Positions 55,355-63,376 of a stretch of 64,000 nucleotides of DNA are shown in pieces (positions within the stretch are counted from its first letter, which is position 1; each line of letters begins with the position of its first letter). Origin of the DNA: Pseudobdellovibrionaceae bacterium. GTDB lineage: Bacteria > Bdellovibrionota > Bdellovibrionia > Bdellovibrionales > UBA1609. Under the pieces are notes generated by a model. The model was not told where the DNA came from and ran no database searches. It saw nothing but the letters and a program-made list of their open reading frames with translations. A program made the position numbers and the translations under genes. Location: NCBI GenBank assembly GCA_018663505.1, contig JABJQG010000053.1, forward strand, positions 16,239 to 80,238. The letters run 5' to 3'.

Positions 55355-56677
55355 ATGGAAGATTTTTTTCCCATTCAGGATTTGCCAGAGATGTCATCTT
55401 ACGGAGCTAAAGATAGCTTAGTAATTTTTGGTGAAGTTTTTGAAAATGGTTACATTAATGGCTTAATTACTGAAGCTAAAAAATTAAATATGAAAGTCAT
55501 TTATGCCACCGTTGGTCGACGAGATGAGAATAACCAACTTAGACCACTCACTCCGCAAGAAATTTCAGACAAAGCTCAGAGCCCACTTATCAACGTTCCT
55601 CTAGAGGCCGGTTTTGATTTAGAAAAAAATAAAAACACAAACATGTCTATGGTGGACTATATTTCTGAGGCCAAGCTCAAAACATGGAGCGAAGCTAAAT
55701 TCCCTTGGGACATTATTGAAGAAAATAAACAACAAGGGCGACAACGCTTTTTAGGCCAAGTTAAACAGTATTTTATAAAGCTCAATGATCTACTTCCAAA
55801 AGAAGGCAATATTTTGTTTGCCCACACTATGGCCGGGGGAATTCCTCGACAAAAACTTGTTCTCTCTTTAATGAATAAAATTCTTAAAGGTACTGGGGAT
55901 CGCTATAACTCATCAGAAATATTTAGTCAGTCCGAGCTAGGCAAACTGTGTCTAGATTCCTTTAATGAGGTCACAGGAGAGACACTAAAAGTGTTAATTA
56001 ATGAATCCGCAACTCTTCGAGATGAACTCGCTCAGCAAAATCGCAGTATAAATTATATTGCCTATGGGTACCATGGCACTGAAATTAACATAGGTTCTAA
56101 GTACACATGGTATTCCTATACCCCTTATCTTCAGGGACATGCAAAAATATACTTAGAGAACATCGCTAAGGAAGCCCAGGCTAAGGATAATGTCCACTGT
56201 ACAGTTTATAATGTTCCAGAAATTTTAACTAACTCTAGTGGAATATTTCAAGGTATTGAGTTGGCAATGTATCCACTTTTAGAAAGTCTTTACAAAAAAA
56301 GAGATGAATCTAATGACCTAAAAAATCTCTTTAAAGAATTACAAAGTAAACTCAAAGAAGGAGTAAAAATAGAAGATACTTTCGCCATCGCCAATGATTA
56401 TTTTTCCCTAAAAGATATTATGCAACCTCTTATATTTAAGAATTGGCCACAAGAAAACAATAAAGTTCAAATGGGTATCATGAAGGAGTATTCGCAAAAA
56501 ATCGTGAGTCTACATGAATCTCCAAAAGAGATCATCATCGCCCCTATTAGCGAAGTTATTTTAAGGGCCTGTGGTAAAATAATTTTACACAGTTCACAAA
56601 ATAACTCTCACCACATGCAGTGGATTGGCCACCAAGTCATCTTAAAGTCAGAATTAAAGGACATTGGTGAATCATGA
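55355..56677 (+). CDS. Conserved protein of unknown function
   Basis: 440 residues, soluble, no signal peptide. The N-terminus (KDSLVIFGEVFENGYINGLI, TEAKKLNMKVIYATVGRRD) looks like a Rossmann-type start with a glycine-rich turn, and the middle contains ILFAHTMAGGIPRQKLVL and YIAYGYHGTEINIGSKYTWY. A nucleotide- or cofactor-binding enzyme is possible, but I do not recognise the family and no function is assigned. AAGGAGGTTAGTT precedes the ATG. The next gene overlaps its stop by four bases. Confidence 0.75.
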   Translation: MEDFFPIQDLPEMSSYGAKDSLVIFGEVFENGYINGLITEAKKLNMKVIYATVGRRDENNQLRPLTPQEISDKAQSPLINVPLEAGFDLEKNKNTNMSMVDYISEAKLKTWSEAKFPWDIIEENKQQGRQRFLGQVKQYFIKLNDLLPKEGNILFAHTMAGGIPRQKLVLSLMNKILKGTGDRYNSSEIFSQSELGKLCLDSFNEVTGETLKVLINESATLRDELAQQNRSINYIAYGYHGTEINIGSKYTWYSYTPYLQGHAKIYLENIAKEAQAKDNVHCTVYNVPEILTNSSGIFQGIELAMYPLLESLYKKRDESNDLKNLFKELQSKLKEGVKIEDTFAIANDYFSLKDIMQPLIFKNWPQENNKVQMGIMKEYSQKIVSLHESPKEIIIAPISEVILRACGKIILHSSQNNSHHMQWIGHQVILKSELKDIGES

Positions 56678-57060
56678 CAGGAGTTCAAGGTAAAAAAGTT
56701 TTACTTAAGGCCTTTCTCACTCATACTGAGGCAGCTTTGTTACAATCGTTTTTAGAATATCATGGTATTGATAGTGAAATGCGTGATACGCATATTAACT
56801 CTATTCAACACCTTTATTCAAATTTTACAGGTGGCATAAAAATATTTGTTCTAGAAAGCCAACTTGAAGAGGCAAAAAGAATCATTGAAGAAGCCGACCA
56901 AAATGAAATTGAACTTTCTCAAGAGAACTTGCCTCAAGAGCTAAAAGAATCCTCAGAAAAGGAGGGCCCTTCGCCCGTAAGACTAAAAAATAGAATTTTA
57001 GTCCTTATGCTCTACGTTATACCCATTCTTATTAGTCTTATTTTTTATTTTAAGGAATAA
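56674..57060 (+). CDS. DUF2007 domain protein with C-terminal membrane anchor
   Basis: 128 residues. The DUF2007 (putative signal-transducing) domain spans about 8-72: KVLLKAFLTHTEAALLQSFL, EYHGIDSEMRD, FTGGIKIFVLESQLEEAKRI. An acidic linker with SQENLPQELKESSEKEG leads to one C-terminal span (about 106-124). DUF2007 resembles PII-like folds but has no proven role. Its ATG overlaps the stop of the preceding unknown gene (ATGA), indicating coupled translation and a probable shared task. Confidence 0.82.
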   Translation: MTGVQGKKVLLKAFLTHTEAALLQSFLEYHGIDSEMRDTHINSIQHLYSNFTGGIKIFVLESQLEEAKRIIEEADQNEIELSQENLPQELKESSEKEGPSPVRLKNRILVLMLYVIPILISLIFYFKE

Positions 57061-57184
57061 TACATAAGAATATAATTGAAGTGACAAAATGAAGCCGTGT
57101 AATCGATTTGTTAAAAGAAGCTCACACAGTTCTCAGAACTAAGAGGACTGACATTTAAACAAACAGAACTTTTAAAGGAATGAT

Positions 57185-57637
57185 ATGGATACAACAATTT
57201 TAGGTCAGCCCGTTTTAGCTTGGCAGCTACTAGCAAGTTTGGGTTTAATATTTACCGTGTTAGAAATATTTATCCCTGGATTTATCATGCTTCCCATTGG
57301 CTTGGCATTATTTTTAACTGCAGTAATGAGCCTTTTTGTAAGTGGCAGCATAGGGCAGCTGGGACTACTTGCTGTTAACCTAATTATCATCTTTTTTGTG
57401 ATAAAAAAGGTTCTAAAATTAAAAGTTATCAACAATCACTCTAAATCTAATGTGGATGATATGGCTGGTAAAAGAGCAGAAGTCACAGAAACCATCGTCG
57501 AAAACGGTTCAGGTTACGTAAAGTTATACGGCGATCGTTGGCAAGCTAGTATGAGTAGTGGTTCTGCTGAGGTGGGTGATAAAGTAGAGATCATTAAAGT
57601 GGATGGTAACAAGGTCTTGGTTAAAAAGTTAAATTAA
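57185..57637 (+). CDS. NfeD-like membrane protein
   Basis: 150 residues of the short NfeD type: two or three spans in residues 10-78 (LGLIFTVLEIFIPGFIMLPI is characteristic) and a C-terminal OB-fold domain (about 90-150, DDMAGKRAEVTETIVENGSG). Short NfeD proteins pair with SPFH/stomatin proteins in membrane microdomains, and such a gene follows 117 bases downstream. AAAGGAATGAT precedes the ATG. No serine protease domain is present. Confidence 0.92.
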   Translation: MDTTILGQPVLAWQLLASLGLIFTVLEIFIPGFIMLPIGLALFLTAVMSLFVSGSIGQLGLLAVNLIIIFFVIKKVLKLKVINNHSKSNVDDMAGKRAEVTETIVENGSGYVKLYGDRWQASMSSGSAEVGDKVEIIKVDGNKVLVKKLN

Positions 57638-57754
57638 GATTTTAAGTCTACTCACTTATTCACATAACAATATCTATTCATACTACAAATACATAAGTTT
57701 TCATAAATAATTTTTATAACAGTTAAACAACAGATCAGTACACAAGGAGATCAA

Positions 57755-58702
57755 ATGGATTTAGGACTTATTTTAACATTAGCTTTTTTAGGCTTTGGAG
57801 TTTTATTAGTAGCAAAGGGCATTCGCGTAGTTCAGCAAAGTGAATGCATGGTCATCGAAAGACTTGGAAGTTTTGACCGCGTTCTTCACAACGGGCTAAA
57901 TATTATTGTACCCTTTGTTGAAAAGCCTCGTTCCATGTACTGGGTTGATAACCAGGATATATGGAATGTTATAAAAATTGATTTAAGAGAAACAGTTTTA
58001 GACGTGCCCGAACAGGCCGTTATTACAAAAGATAATGTATCAATTAACATTGATGCTTTAATGTATATTCAAATTACAGATCCAAGACGTGCTGTTTATG
58101 AAATTTCTAATTTACCCACAGCTGTGGCTCAACTTGCCCAAACATCCTTAAGAAATGTGATCGGTGAGATGGACCTTGATGAAACATTAGCTTCTAGGGA
58201 TCATATAAACACAAAGTTAAAAACAATTTTAGATGAAGCCACAGATAAATGGGGAACAAAGATCAACCGTGTGGAACTAAAGAACATCACTCCCCCACAT
58301 GATATCCAAATGGCCATGGAGAAACAAATGCAGGCAGAGAGAGAACGTCGTGCCAAAGTATTAGAAGCAGAAGGTGACAGACAATCTCGTATTGAAAGAT
58401 CTGAAGGACAAAAACAAGAGCAAATTAATTTAGCTGAAGGTGATAAAGAAGCTCAGGTTCGTCGCGCAGAGGGTGAAGCCGAAGCTCTTAAGGAAGTGGC
58501 ACATGCTAAAAAAATAGCCATTGATGCCATCAAAAGTTCGCTTGGCACTAATGAACTTACTGCCCAGTACTTGATAGCCTCTAGCTATTTAGAAAAATTT
58601 GGTGAGTTCACACAAAAATCTGGCGACAAAGTATTTATCCCTTACGAATCTTCTGAAGCTTTAGGGTCGTTAGGCGGGATTAAAGAATTATTGAATAAAT
58701 AA
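57755..58702 (+). CDS. SPFH/band 7 stomatin-like protein (QmcA type)
   Basis: 315 residues: one N-terminal span (2-21), the SPFH domain (VIERLGSFDRVLHNGLNIIV, VPEQAVITKDNVSINIDALM, TSLRNVIGEMDLDETLASRD) and a long charged coiled coil (about 185-255, rich in Glu/Lys/Arg/Ala) with AEGDRQSRIERSEG repeats. Such proteins oligomerise at the membrane with NfeD partners and modulate proteolysis or membrane organisation. ACAAGGAGATCAA precedes the ATG. Confidence 0.95.
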   Translation: MDLGLILTLAFLGFGVLLVAKGIRVVQQSECMVIERLGSFDRVLHNGLNIIVPFVEKPRSMYWVDNQDIWNVIKIDLRETVLDVPEQAVITKDNVSINIDALMYIQITDPRRAVYEISNLPTAVAQLAQTSLRNVIGEMDLDETLASRDHINTKLKTILDEATDKWGTKINRVELKNITPPHDIQMAMEKQMQAERERRAKVLEAEGDRQSRIERSEGQKQEQINLAEGDKEAQVRRAEGEAEALKEVAHAKKIAIDAIKSSLGTNELTAQYLIASSYLEKFGEFTQKSGDKVFIPYESSEALGSLGGIKELLNK

Positions 58703-59012
58703 TTATTGTTAAATGAGTTTAACTCAAATGTAGTTATTGAGGTTTCAATCTTTTATACCTCAATAACCATCTTATAATGAATGGCTTTCTTTAAGTGGCT
58801 TTAGCCACGTAATTTATTAATGAAAAACACATAATGCCTTGTTTTAAGAATAAACTCATGAGCTCTGTCATATTTTTCTTAGCAAAGATACAATATAATT
58901 AAAAAATGCAAAGGAGACGAAATAAACCACTTTGTAGTGAGTTAATCATGTTTAAATCCTCACTACTTAGAGCTTTGTCACTAAAAATATTCACCATTTA
59001 TTGGAGAAAAAA
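58703..59012. other. Intergenic region, 310 bases
   Basis: Apart from the 11-bp hairpin at 58733-58767 and a smaller TGAGTT/AACTCA inverted repeat just before it (58714-58726), nothing was recognised. It should contain the promoter of the GAF protein gene. Confidence 0.4.
58733..58767. terminator. Perfect 11-bp hairpin after the SPFH gene
   Basis: GTTATTGAGGT and ACCTCAATAAC pair perfectly over a 13-base loop that contains CTTTTA. No T run follows the right arm. It lies 30 bases after the stop codon and probably ends or protects the NfeD-SPFH transcript. Confidence 0.5.
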
Positions 59013-59780
59013 ATGCCCATTGCAGAAAATAAAATTGAGATTCTATCTAATGTTTTAAAAATCATTGCTATTTGTACTGAGCAAAACAAGGCTTTAGAAA
59101 AATTTATGGACGAAGTTGTCAAAATGCCATTTTTACCTATTCACCCCAAAGCTGGTATTTTTTTAAAAGTTCCAGGTAAGGAACAGCTAGAGCTTACTGT
59201 TTACACTGAAAACTTCTCTCCGGAGCTTTTAAAACTATGTGCTCAAATCGATTACGGCAAATGTCTCTGTGGCATTGCCGCACAAACTAGAAAACTAGTC
59301 TTTGCTGAGTGTATCGATGATCGTCACCATGTTCGCTTTGACACTATGACTCCACACGGGCACTACAATGTCCCTTTTGTTATGTCAGATGGCGAATTGG
59401 CCGGCGTTCTTGTATTATACGTGGATCACGGTCACAAATCTTCAGAACAAGAAGTACATTTTTTAGAATACATATCATATGGTCTAGGGATAATTTGCGA
59501 AAAATTCTTACTCCATGATCGGGCTGTTGAGTTTGCCATGTATGATGTTGCGCAAACAATGATAACGTCTTTAAATCACGAAATTAACAACCCTCTTGCC
59601 ATTGCTCTGGGGCTAACACGGCGCCTACTCAAGGAAGACGCAAATAACGAAAAAGTACAAAAGCTGGAAAAGTCACTCAATCGCATTACTGAAATTGTGA
59701 AAAAAATTGATAAAATTATCGAAAAAAAGGACATTCAAACAGAAGGTTATACTCAATCTACAAAGAAACTAAAAATATAA
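59013..59780 (+). CDS. GAF domain protein with histidine-kinase dimerisation region but no ATPase domain
   Basis: 255 residues. A GAF domain fills about 10-170 (ICTEQNKALEKFMDEVVKMP, CAQIDYGKCLCGIAAQTRKL, HYNVPFVMSDGELAGVLVLY). It is followed by a DHp/HisKA-like box ITSLNHEINNPLAIALGLTR with a potential phospho-histidine in NHEINNP. The protein then ends after a helix rich in Lys and Ile; the HATPase domain is absent and the downstream sequence does not encode one. It could accept phosphoryl groups from another kinase or form hetero-dimers. TTGGAG lies seven bases before ATG 59013. Confidence 0.8.
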   Translation: MPIAENKIEILSNVLKIIAICTEQNKALEKFMDEVVKMPFLPIHPKAGIFLKVPGKEQLELTVYTENFSPELLKLCAQIDYGKCLCGIAAQTRKLVFAECIDDRHHVRFDTMTPHGHYNVPFVMSDGELAGVLVLYVDHGHKSSEQEVHFLEYISYGLGIICEKFLLHDRAVEFAMYDVAQTMITSLNHEINNPLAIALGLTRRLLKEDANNEKVQKLEKSLNRITEIVKKIDKIIEKKDIQTEGYTQSTKKLKI

Positions 59781-59861
59781 ATCAATTCATTTGCAAGGGA
59801 TGGATTTGTTGTGAAAGCTGATAATTGAACTTAAAAATCTCGGCAAGCTAACAACTTAAAA

Positions 59862-60806
59862 TTAGTCAAATATGGCAGGTCGACAATTCACTACTTGATC
59901 AATATCACTCGTCGAATCACTATAGGTCTGTAAAACAAGGGACTGCATACGATTAGCTTTATCTATGCTCAGCTCAAGTACCTTTTTTAGGCTTGCGGTG
60001 TCGCTACTTTCATAGAAAAAAGCACCAGCTGTAAATTTATAATCCTCATCAATACAGGAGGTTGGTGTTTTAAAAGTTATGATTTCACTGTTACAACGTC
60101 CAGTGGGGTGTGAACAGGACGTGGCCTCCCCCAGATATATACTAAACCTATACTGACCCTCTTGCCCTTGCTCTTTTATAGCTTTTCTTGAAATATGCAA
60201 ACTACAGTTTTGGACTCTTATTTTCTCCCTTATGGAGTTTATGATATTTACAGCATCAAAGCTTTTACATACGTTGGCTACAATAGCTATGGACCGTGTA
60301 TTTACATAGGATATGTTTCCATCTCCCTCTTCCTTAAATGGCGAAGACCCCATAAGACTGATTTGTGACATAACAACCATACTCATAAATACTTTCTTAA
60401 TACTTATAAAAGTAAAAAATGAATGGAAAGTTTGTTCAATAAGTCTAAGTTGAGGTTGACCCATAAAATCATTTATTATTTTTTCAATAAATTCACCTAA
60501 CAACTCCAGATTTTTTTTAATAACTTTAACTTGTAATTTAAGAAAGCAATAGGCCCCTTCCTTAAAATCAGTAAACATTGATTTTTTGTTTTTTAAAACA
60601 AGATCATATTTAGATTCTTGCATAATTATCTTGGCAAGTTCCTTCCTTATGACTACCCCATTAAATCCAGTACTTTTTGTAATTAAATATGCCGCTTCAT
60701 CAAAAGTACTTACCTTTTTGAAAAACATTTTTTTTGAAATCACTGAGCTTTTTAAAAAAAACCTTAAGGCCTGCCCTACTATTTGTAACAATTTGTCTTG
60801 TGTCAT
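59862..60806 (-). CDS. Protein of unknown function
   Basis: 314 residues. The N-terminal half is helical and Lys/Phe-rich without a signal peptide; a hydrophobic stretch near residues 130-155 (FHSFFTFISIKKVFMSMVVM) could be a late membrane segment, after which the C-terminal half holds cysteines (NVCKSF, QNCSLH, TSCSHPTGRC, TSCIDE, VNCRP) like an exported domain. This suggests an N-in, C-out membrane protein. No family recognised. TTGGAGAATAAA precedes ATG 60806. Confidence 0.6.
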   Translation of the reverse strand: MTQDKLLQIVGQALRFFLKSSVISKKMFFKKVSTFDEAAYLITKSTGFNGVVIRKELAKIIMQESKYDLVLKNKKSMFTDFKEGAYCFLKLQVKVIKKNLELLGEFIEKIINDFMGQPQLRLIEQTFHSFFTFISIKKVFMSMVVMSQISLMGSSPFKEEGDGNISYVNTRSIAIVANVCKSFDAVNIINSIREKIRVQNCSLHISRKAIKEQGQEGQYRFSIYLGEATSCSHPTGRCNSEIITFKTPTSCIDEDYKFTAGAFFYESSDTASLKKVLELSIDKANRMQSLVLQTYSDSTSDIDQVVNCRPAIFD

Positions 60807-61258
60807 TTTATTCTCCAATAATTACACATCTATCTAACATTTTTAAAATGTTGTTTTTAAATTTCGTTAATCCTTTATTGCCCAGATCAAAAATTTAAAA
60901 TATATTTTTTTTTATTTTTCTCATTTACGAATCATGCATTCACTTTTGATACACAACTCACGTATTTGGCACAGCTAATTATTTCTAGGTCAATATCCCG
61001 TTTATGGGACATATACGAACATGTTCAACTATAAACTCTTCTTAGCCTCCACTAGAGTTTTAGCTAGGCTTTAGTAAGAGGTGGAATACAAGATGTATCG
61101 TTTAAAAAGGAAAACTTTTATGTTAGGCGGATGCCAAAACCTATTGGCTTGAAACAATAAGCCCATAAGGTTGGTACCGCTCATTTAAAGGTCGGTAAAT
61201 TTCACTGTATTTATATATGTCTATACATGATTTTTGATTCATTATATTTTATAGATAT
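60807..61258. other. Intergenic region, 452 bases
   Basis: A divergent region between the unknown minus-strand gene and the HTH gene. It is very AT-rich at both ends. No open frame, RNA or clear repeat was seen. The HTH gene may bind here, but no palindrome stands out. Confidence 0.4.
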
Positions 61259-61645
61259 ATGAATAATAAAATTAGACTGTTATTAAACCTAAAAAACATT
61301 TCGCTTAACGAAGCCGCTAGACTTATGAAGGTGCCAAGTTCCTCCCTGTCTCGATTTTTAAATACACGTGAAGGCAATATCAAATCCGAATCATTAATAA
61401 AACTATTGTTGTTCCTAGGTATCGACGTAGAAATGCAGTTAAAAAAGAGCCTCAACGAAAAAATCAATGGTTATGCAGAAGTAGACAATGAACTGGGCTC
61501 AGCATTTTCAGCCATTTACGGAAGCTTAGATGATATTTCCAAGCTCTCCCTTATTGATTCCTTTCTATCCGATTCTAAATACAAGAAAGATGAAGGTATT
61601 AAAAAGGCTCGAGAAACCCTAAAAGCAGAAAAGAAAACACTTTAA
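61259..61645 (+). CDS. Small helix-turn-helix protein (XRE-like)
   Basis: 128 residues. The first 50 form an XRE-like HTH: IRLLLNLKNISLNEAARLMK, then VPSSSLSRFLNTREGNIKSE. A helical C-terminal part (YGSLDDISKLSLIDSFLSDS) may dimerise. No ribosome binding site is obvious before ATG 61259. It is a likely DNA-binding regulator of unknown target; the SSLSRFLN motif also resembles the HTH that precedes DUF4423 in TIGR02147 proteins, and a DUF4423 gene follows. Confidence 0.72.
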   Translation: MNNKIRLLLNLKNISLNEAARLMKVPSSSLSRFLNTREGNIKSESLIKLLLFLGIDVEMQLKKSLNEKINGYAEVDNELGSAFSAIYGSLDDISKLSLIDSFLSDSKYKKDEGIKKARETLKAEKKTL

Positions 61646-61915
61646 AGAGTAATGCCTTCCTACAACCAGACTTAGACCTCTCATGAATTTCACTCAAAAA
61701 TACAATCAGCCCAAGCTTCCCTAAACACCAAATTTGTAAAAAAGTAATATGTACAATATGCAAAACTTATCCGAATAAATTAAAACTTTTACCATTTAAT
61801 ATAAATATTCCGTAATGTGACAATTTTTGCCCAATAAAACCTTTATTTATGATAGTTCTAGGAAGTTCTTAAGTCAGAATTTAAATTTTTGACCTTATTA
61901 CCTAACGGAGAATTT

Positions 61916-62482
61916 ATGGAGCTAACCTTAGACAATGAAACTCAAGAACCTGAGTCTCAATTAGCCTCAGGCTTAAATCTTAAAAAAATTAATGACCAGA
62001 TGTCTGGAAACTTAGTTTGGCAAGCCGTATACGCACTTATTGGCTATAGTGAAAAAACCTCATCATTAAAATGGCTTTCTCAACAACTTGATGTGGACTT
62101 GGAAGAAGTAAACAATGCCATCGAAGGATTAATTCGACTTAAGCTTATTTCAAAATCAGAACAAGGTTACAAGAAGTCACAAAATTCAACTCTATATTTT
62201 AAAATTGCTAACTGCCCTGAGTCGGAGCTTTTAAAGCATCACATTGCCGTATCAAGACAAACTTTAAACTTACTACAACCTGATAATATTAATACGTACC
62301 TAAGAGAAGTAACAATCTCAAACAAGGAAATATTGGCCGAACTTCATCAAGCAGTTTATAAGGTATTTCTAGAGTTTGGGTCAAAAAGCAAATCTCTGTC
62401 AAAGTCTGAAGACGATGGGGTATATAGTCTGACCTTTACTGCAACTCAAACTATGGCACTGAACAACAAAGGGGACTTGTAA
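61916..62482 (+). CDS. DUF4423 (TIGR02147-like) regulator-type protein
   Basis: 188 residues matching the C-terminal half of TIGR02147 proteins (DUF4423): VYALIGYSEKTSSLKWLSQQ, LDVDLEEVNNAIEGLIRLKL, ISKSEQGYKKSQN, and the closing YSLTFTATQTM. This winged-helix-like domain is known from Bdellovibrio and Fibrobacter genomes, usually fused to an N-terminal HTH that is absent here. ACGGAGAATTT precedes ATG 61916. The next gene, a secreted protein, overlaps its stop by one base, so the pair is co-expressed. Confidence 0.75.
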   Translation: MELTLDNETQEPESQLASGLNLKKINDQMSGNLVWQAVYALIGYSEKTSSLKWLSQQLDVDLEEVNNAIEGLIRLKLISKSEQGYKKSQNSTLYFKIANCPESELLKHHIAVSRQTLNLLQPDNINTYLREVTISNKEILAELHQAVYKVFLEFGSKSKSLSKSEDDGVYSLTFTATQTMALNNKGDL

Positions 62483-63114
62483 TGACTAAATTAATTCTAA
62501 GCTTATTCGTATTTACTTCAATAATCTGTCAAGCTGGTGATGATGGAGTCATTCAAGGTGGTGGCATTGGCAGTGCTCGATATGCTCCTGGATCAGAAGG
62601 GAACAATATTGATTTTGCTGGTATAAAGCACCAACAACAAGATTTAACATCTGTTGGCGACATTGAATACTTTGGTTCCAATTACTCTAAAAATAATTAC
62701 AGTTCTCAAAAGGAACGAAGTCAATTTATGGGTATGATTTATGAGGACCATGCCACTATAGACGCTATGGAAGTAGTCAATTCTATGTCTGAAGTTCAAA
62801 CACATATATATACCGAAGATAATGGGTACTCCCCCATGAATATAGGTGTCTTATTTGCTTCTGATCCTGAGAGCAATGACTCCTCTGTAAAATATTATGG
62901 TAGAACTTTGAATACTAGGAATATACAGAGTTTTGATTCCGTAGAGTTTATTGAAGAATCTAAGGATAATAGCTTAGTTAAGTTCGCCGTAGATTACCGA
63001 GACAGTACTGCTAGTGCCAATGTTCAAAACAAAGTCTTTGTCATAGACTCTTACGACGCTACCATTTCACCACTATTATTTAATGCTATCTCCAATAGCT
63101 ATAATGGACGATAG
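62482..63114 (+). CDS. Secreted protein coupled to the DUF4423 gene
   Basis: 210 residues: signal peptide (1-18, ending IICQAGD), a Gly-rich mature start (GVIQGGGIGSARYAPGSEG), and a mixed domain rich in Asn, Ser and Tyr. No known family. The start codon shares a base with the preceding stop (TAATG), so it is translated with the DUF4423 protein, and its expression or activity may be linked to that regulator. Confidence 0.65.
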   Translation: MTKLILSLFVFTSIICQAGDDGVIQGGGIGSARYAPGSEGNNIDFAGIKHQQQDLTSVGDIEYFGSNYSKNNYSSQKERSQFMGMIYEDHATIDAMEVVNSMSEVQTHIYTEDNGYSPMNIGVLFASDPESNDSSVKYYGRTLNTRNIQSFDSVEFIEESKDNSLVKFAVDYRDSTASANVQNKVFVIDSYDATISPLLFNAISNSYNGR

Positions 63115-63133
63115 TATTAGCTGTTGAATTCCA

Positions 63134-63163
63134 CACAATGTGCACAATCTTGGGCACATTGTG
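63134..63163 (+). terminator. Perfect 10-bp hairpin after the secreted protein gene
   Basis: CACAATGTGC and GCACATTGTG pair perfectly over a 10-base loop, 20 bases after the stop codon. No T run is adjacent. It probably ends the DUF4423-secreted protein transcript. Confidence 0.55.
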
Positions 63164-63376
63164 ATAATATAGTCTCCTCAATTATTTTATTCACTTTTTG
63201 TCTCATTTACGCCTTCTTTTATTTGTCTTCTGAGCACTCCTATAACTATATAAATTTATTCACGTATTCCATATGACATAGCTCTGGTCCGTCTATCCAC
63301 CCCTTATAATTGTCTCAATTTGATTAAAGAATTCTCAATGTAAGCCGATATATAGAGACATCTGTATGGAGGCATT

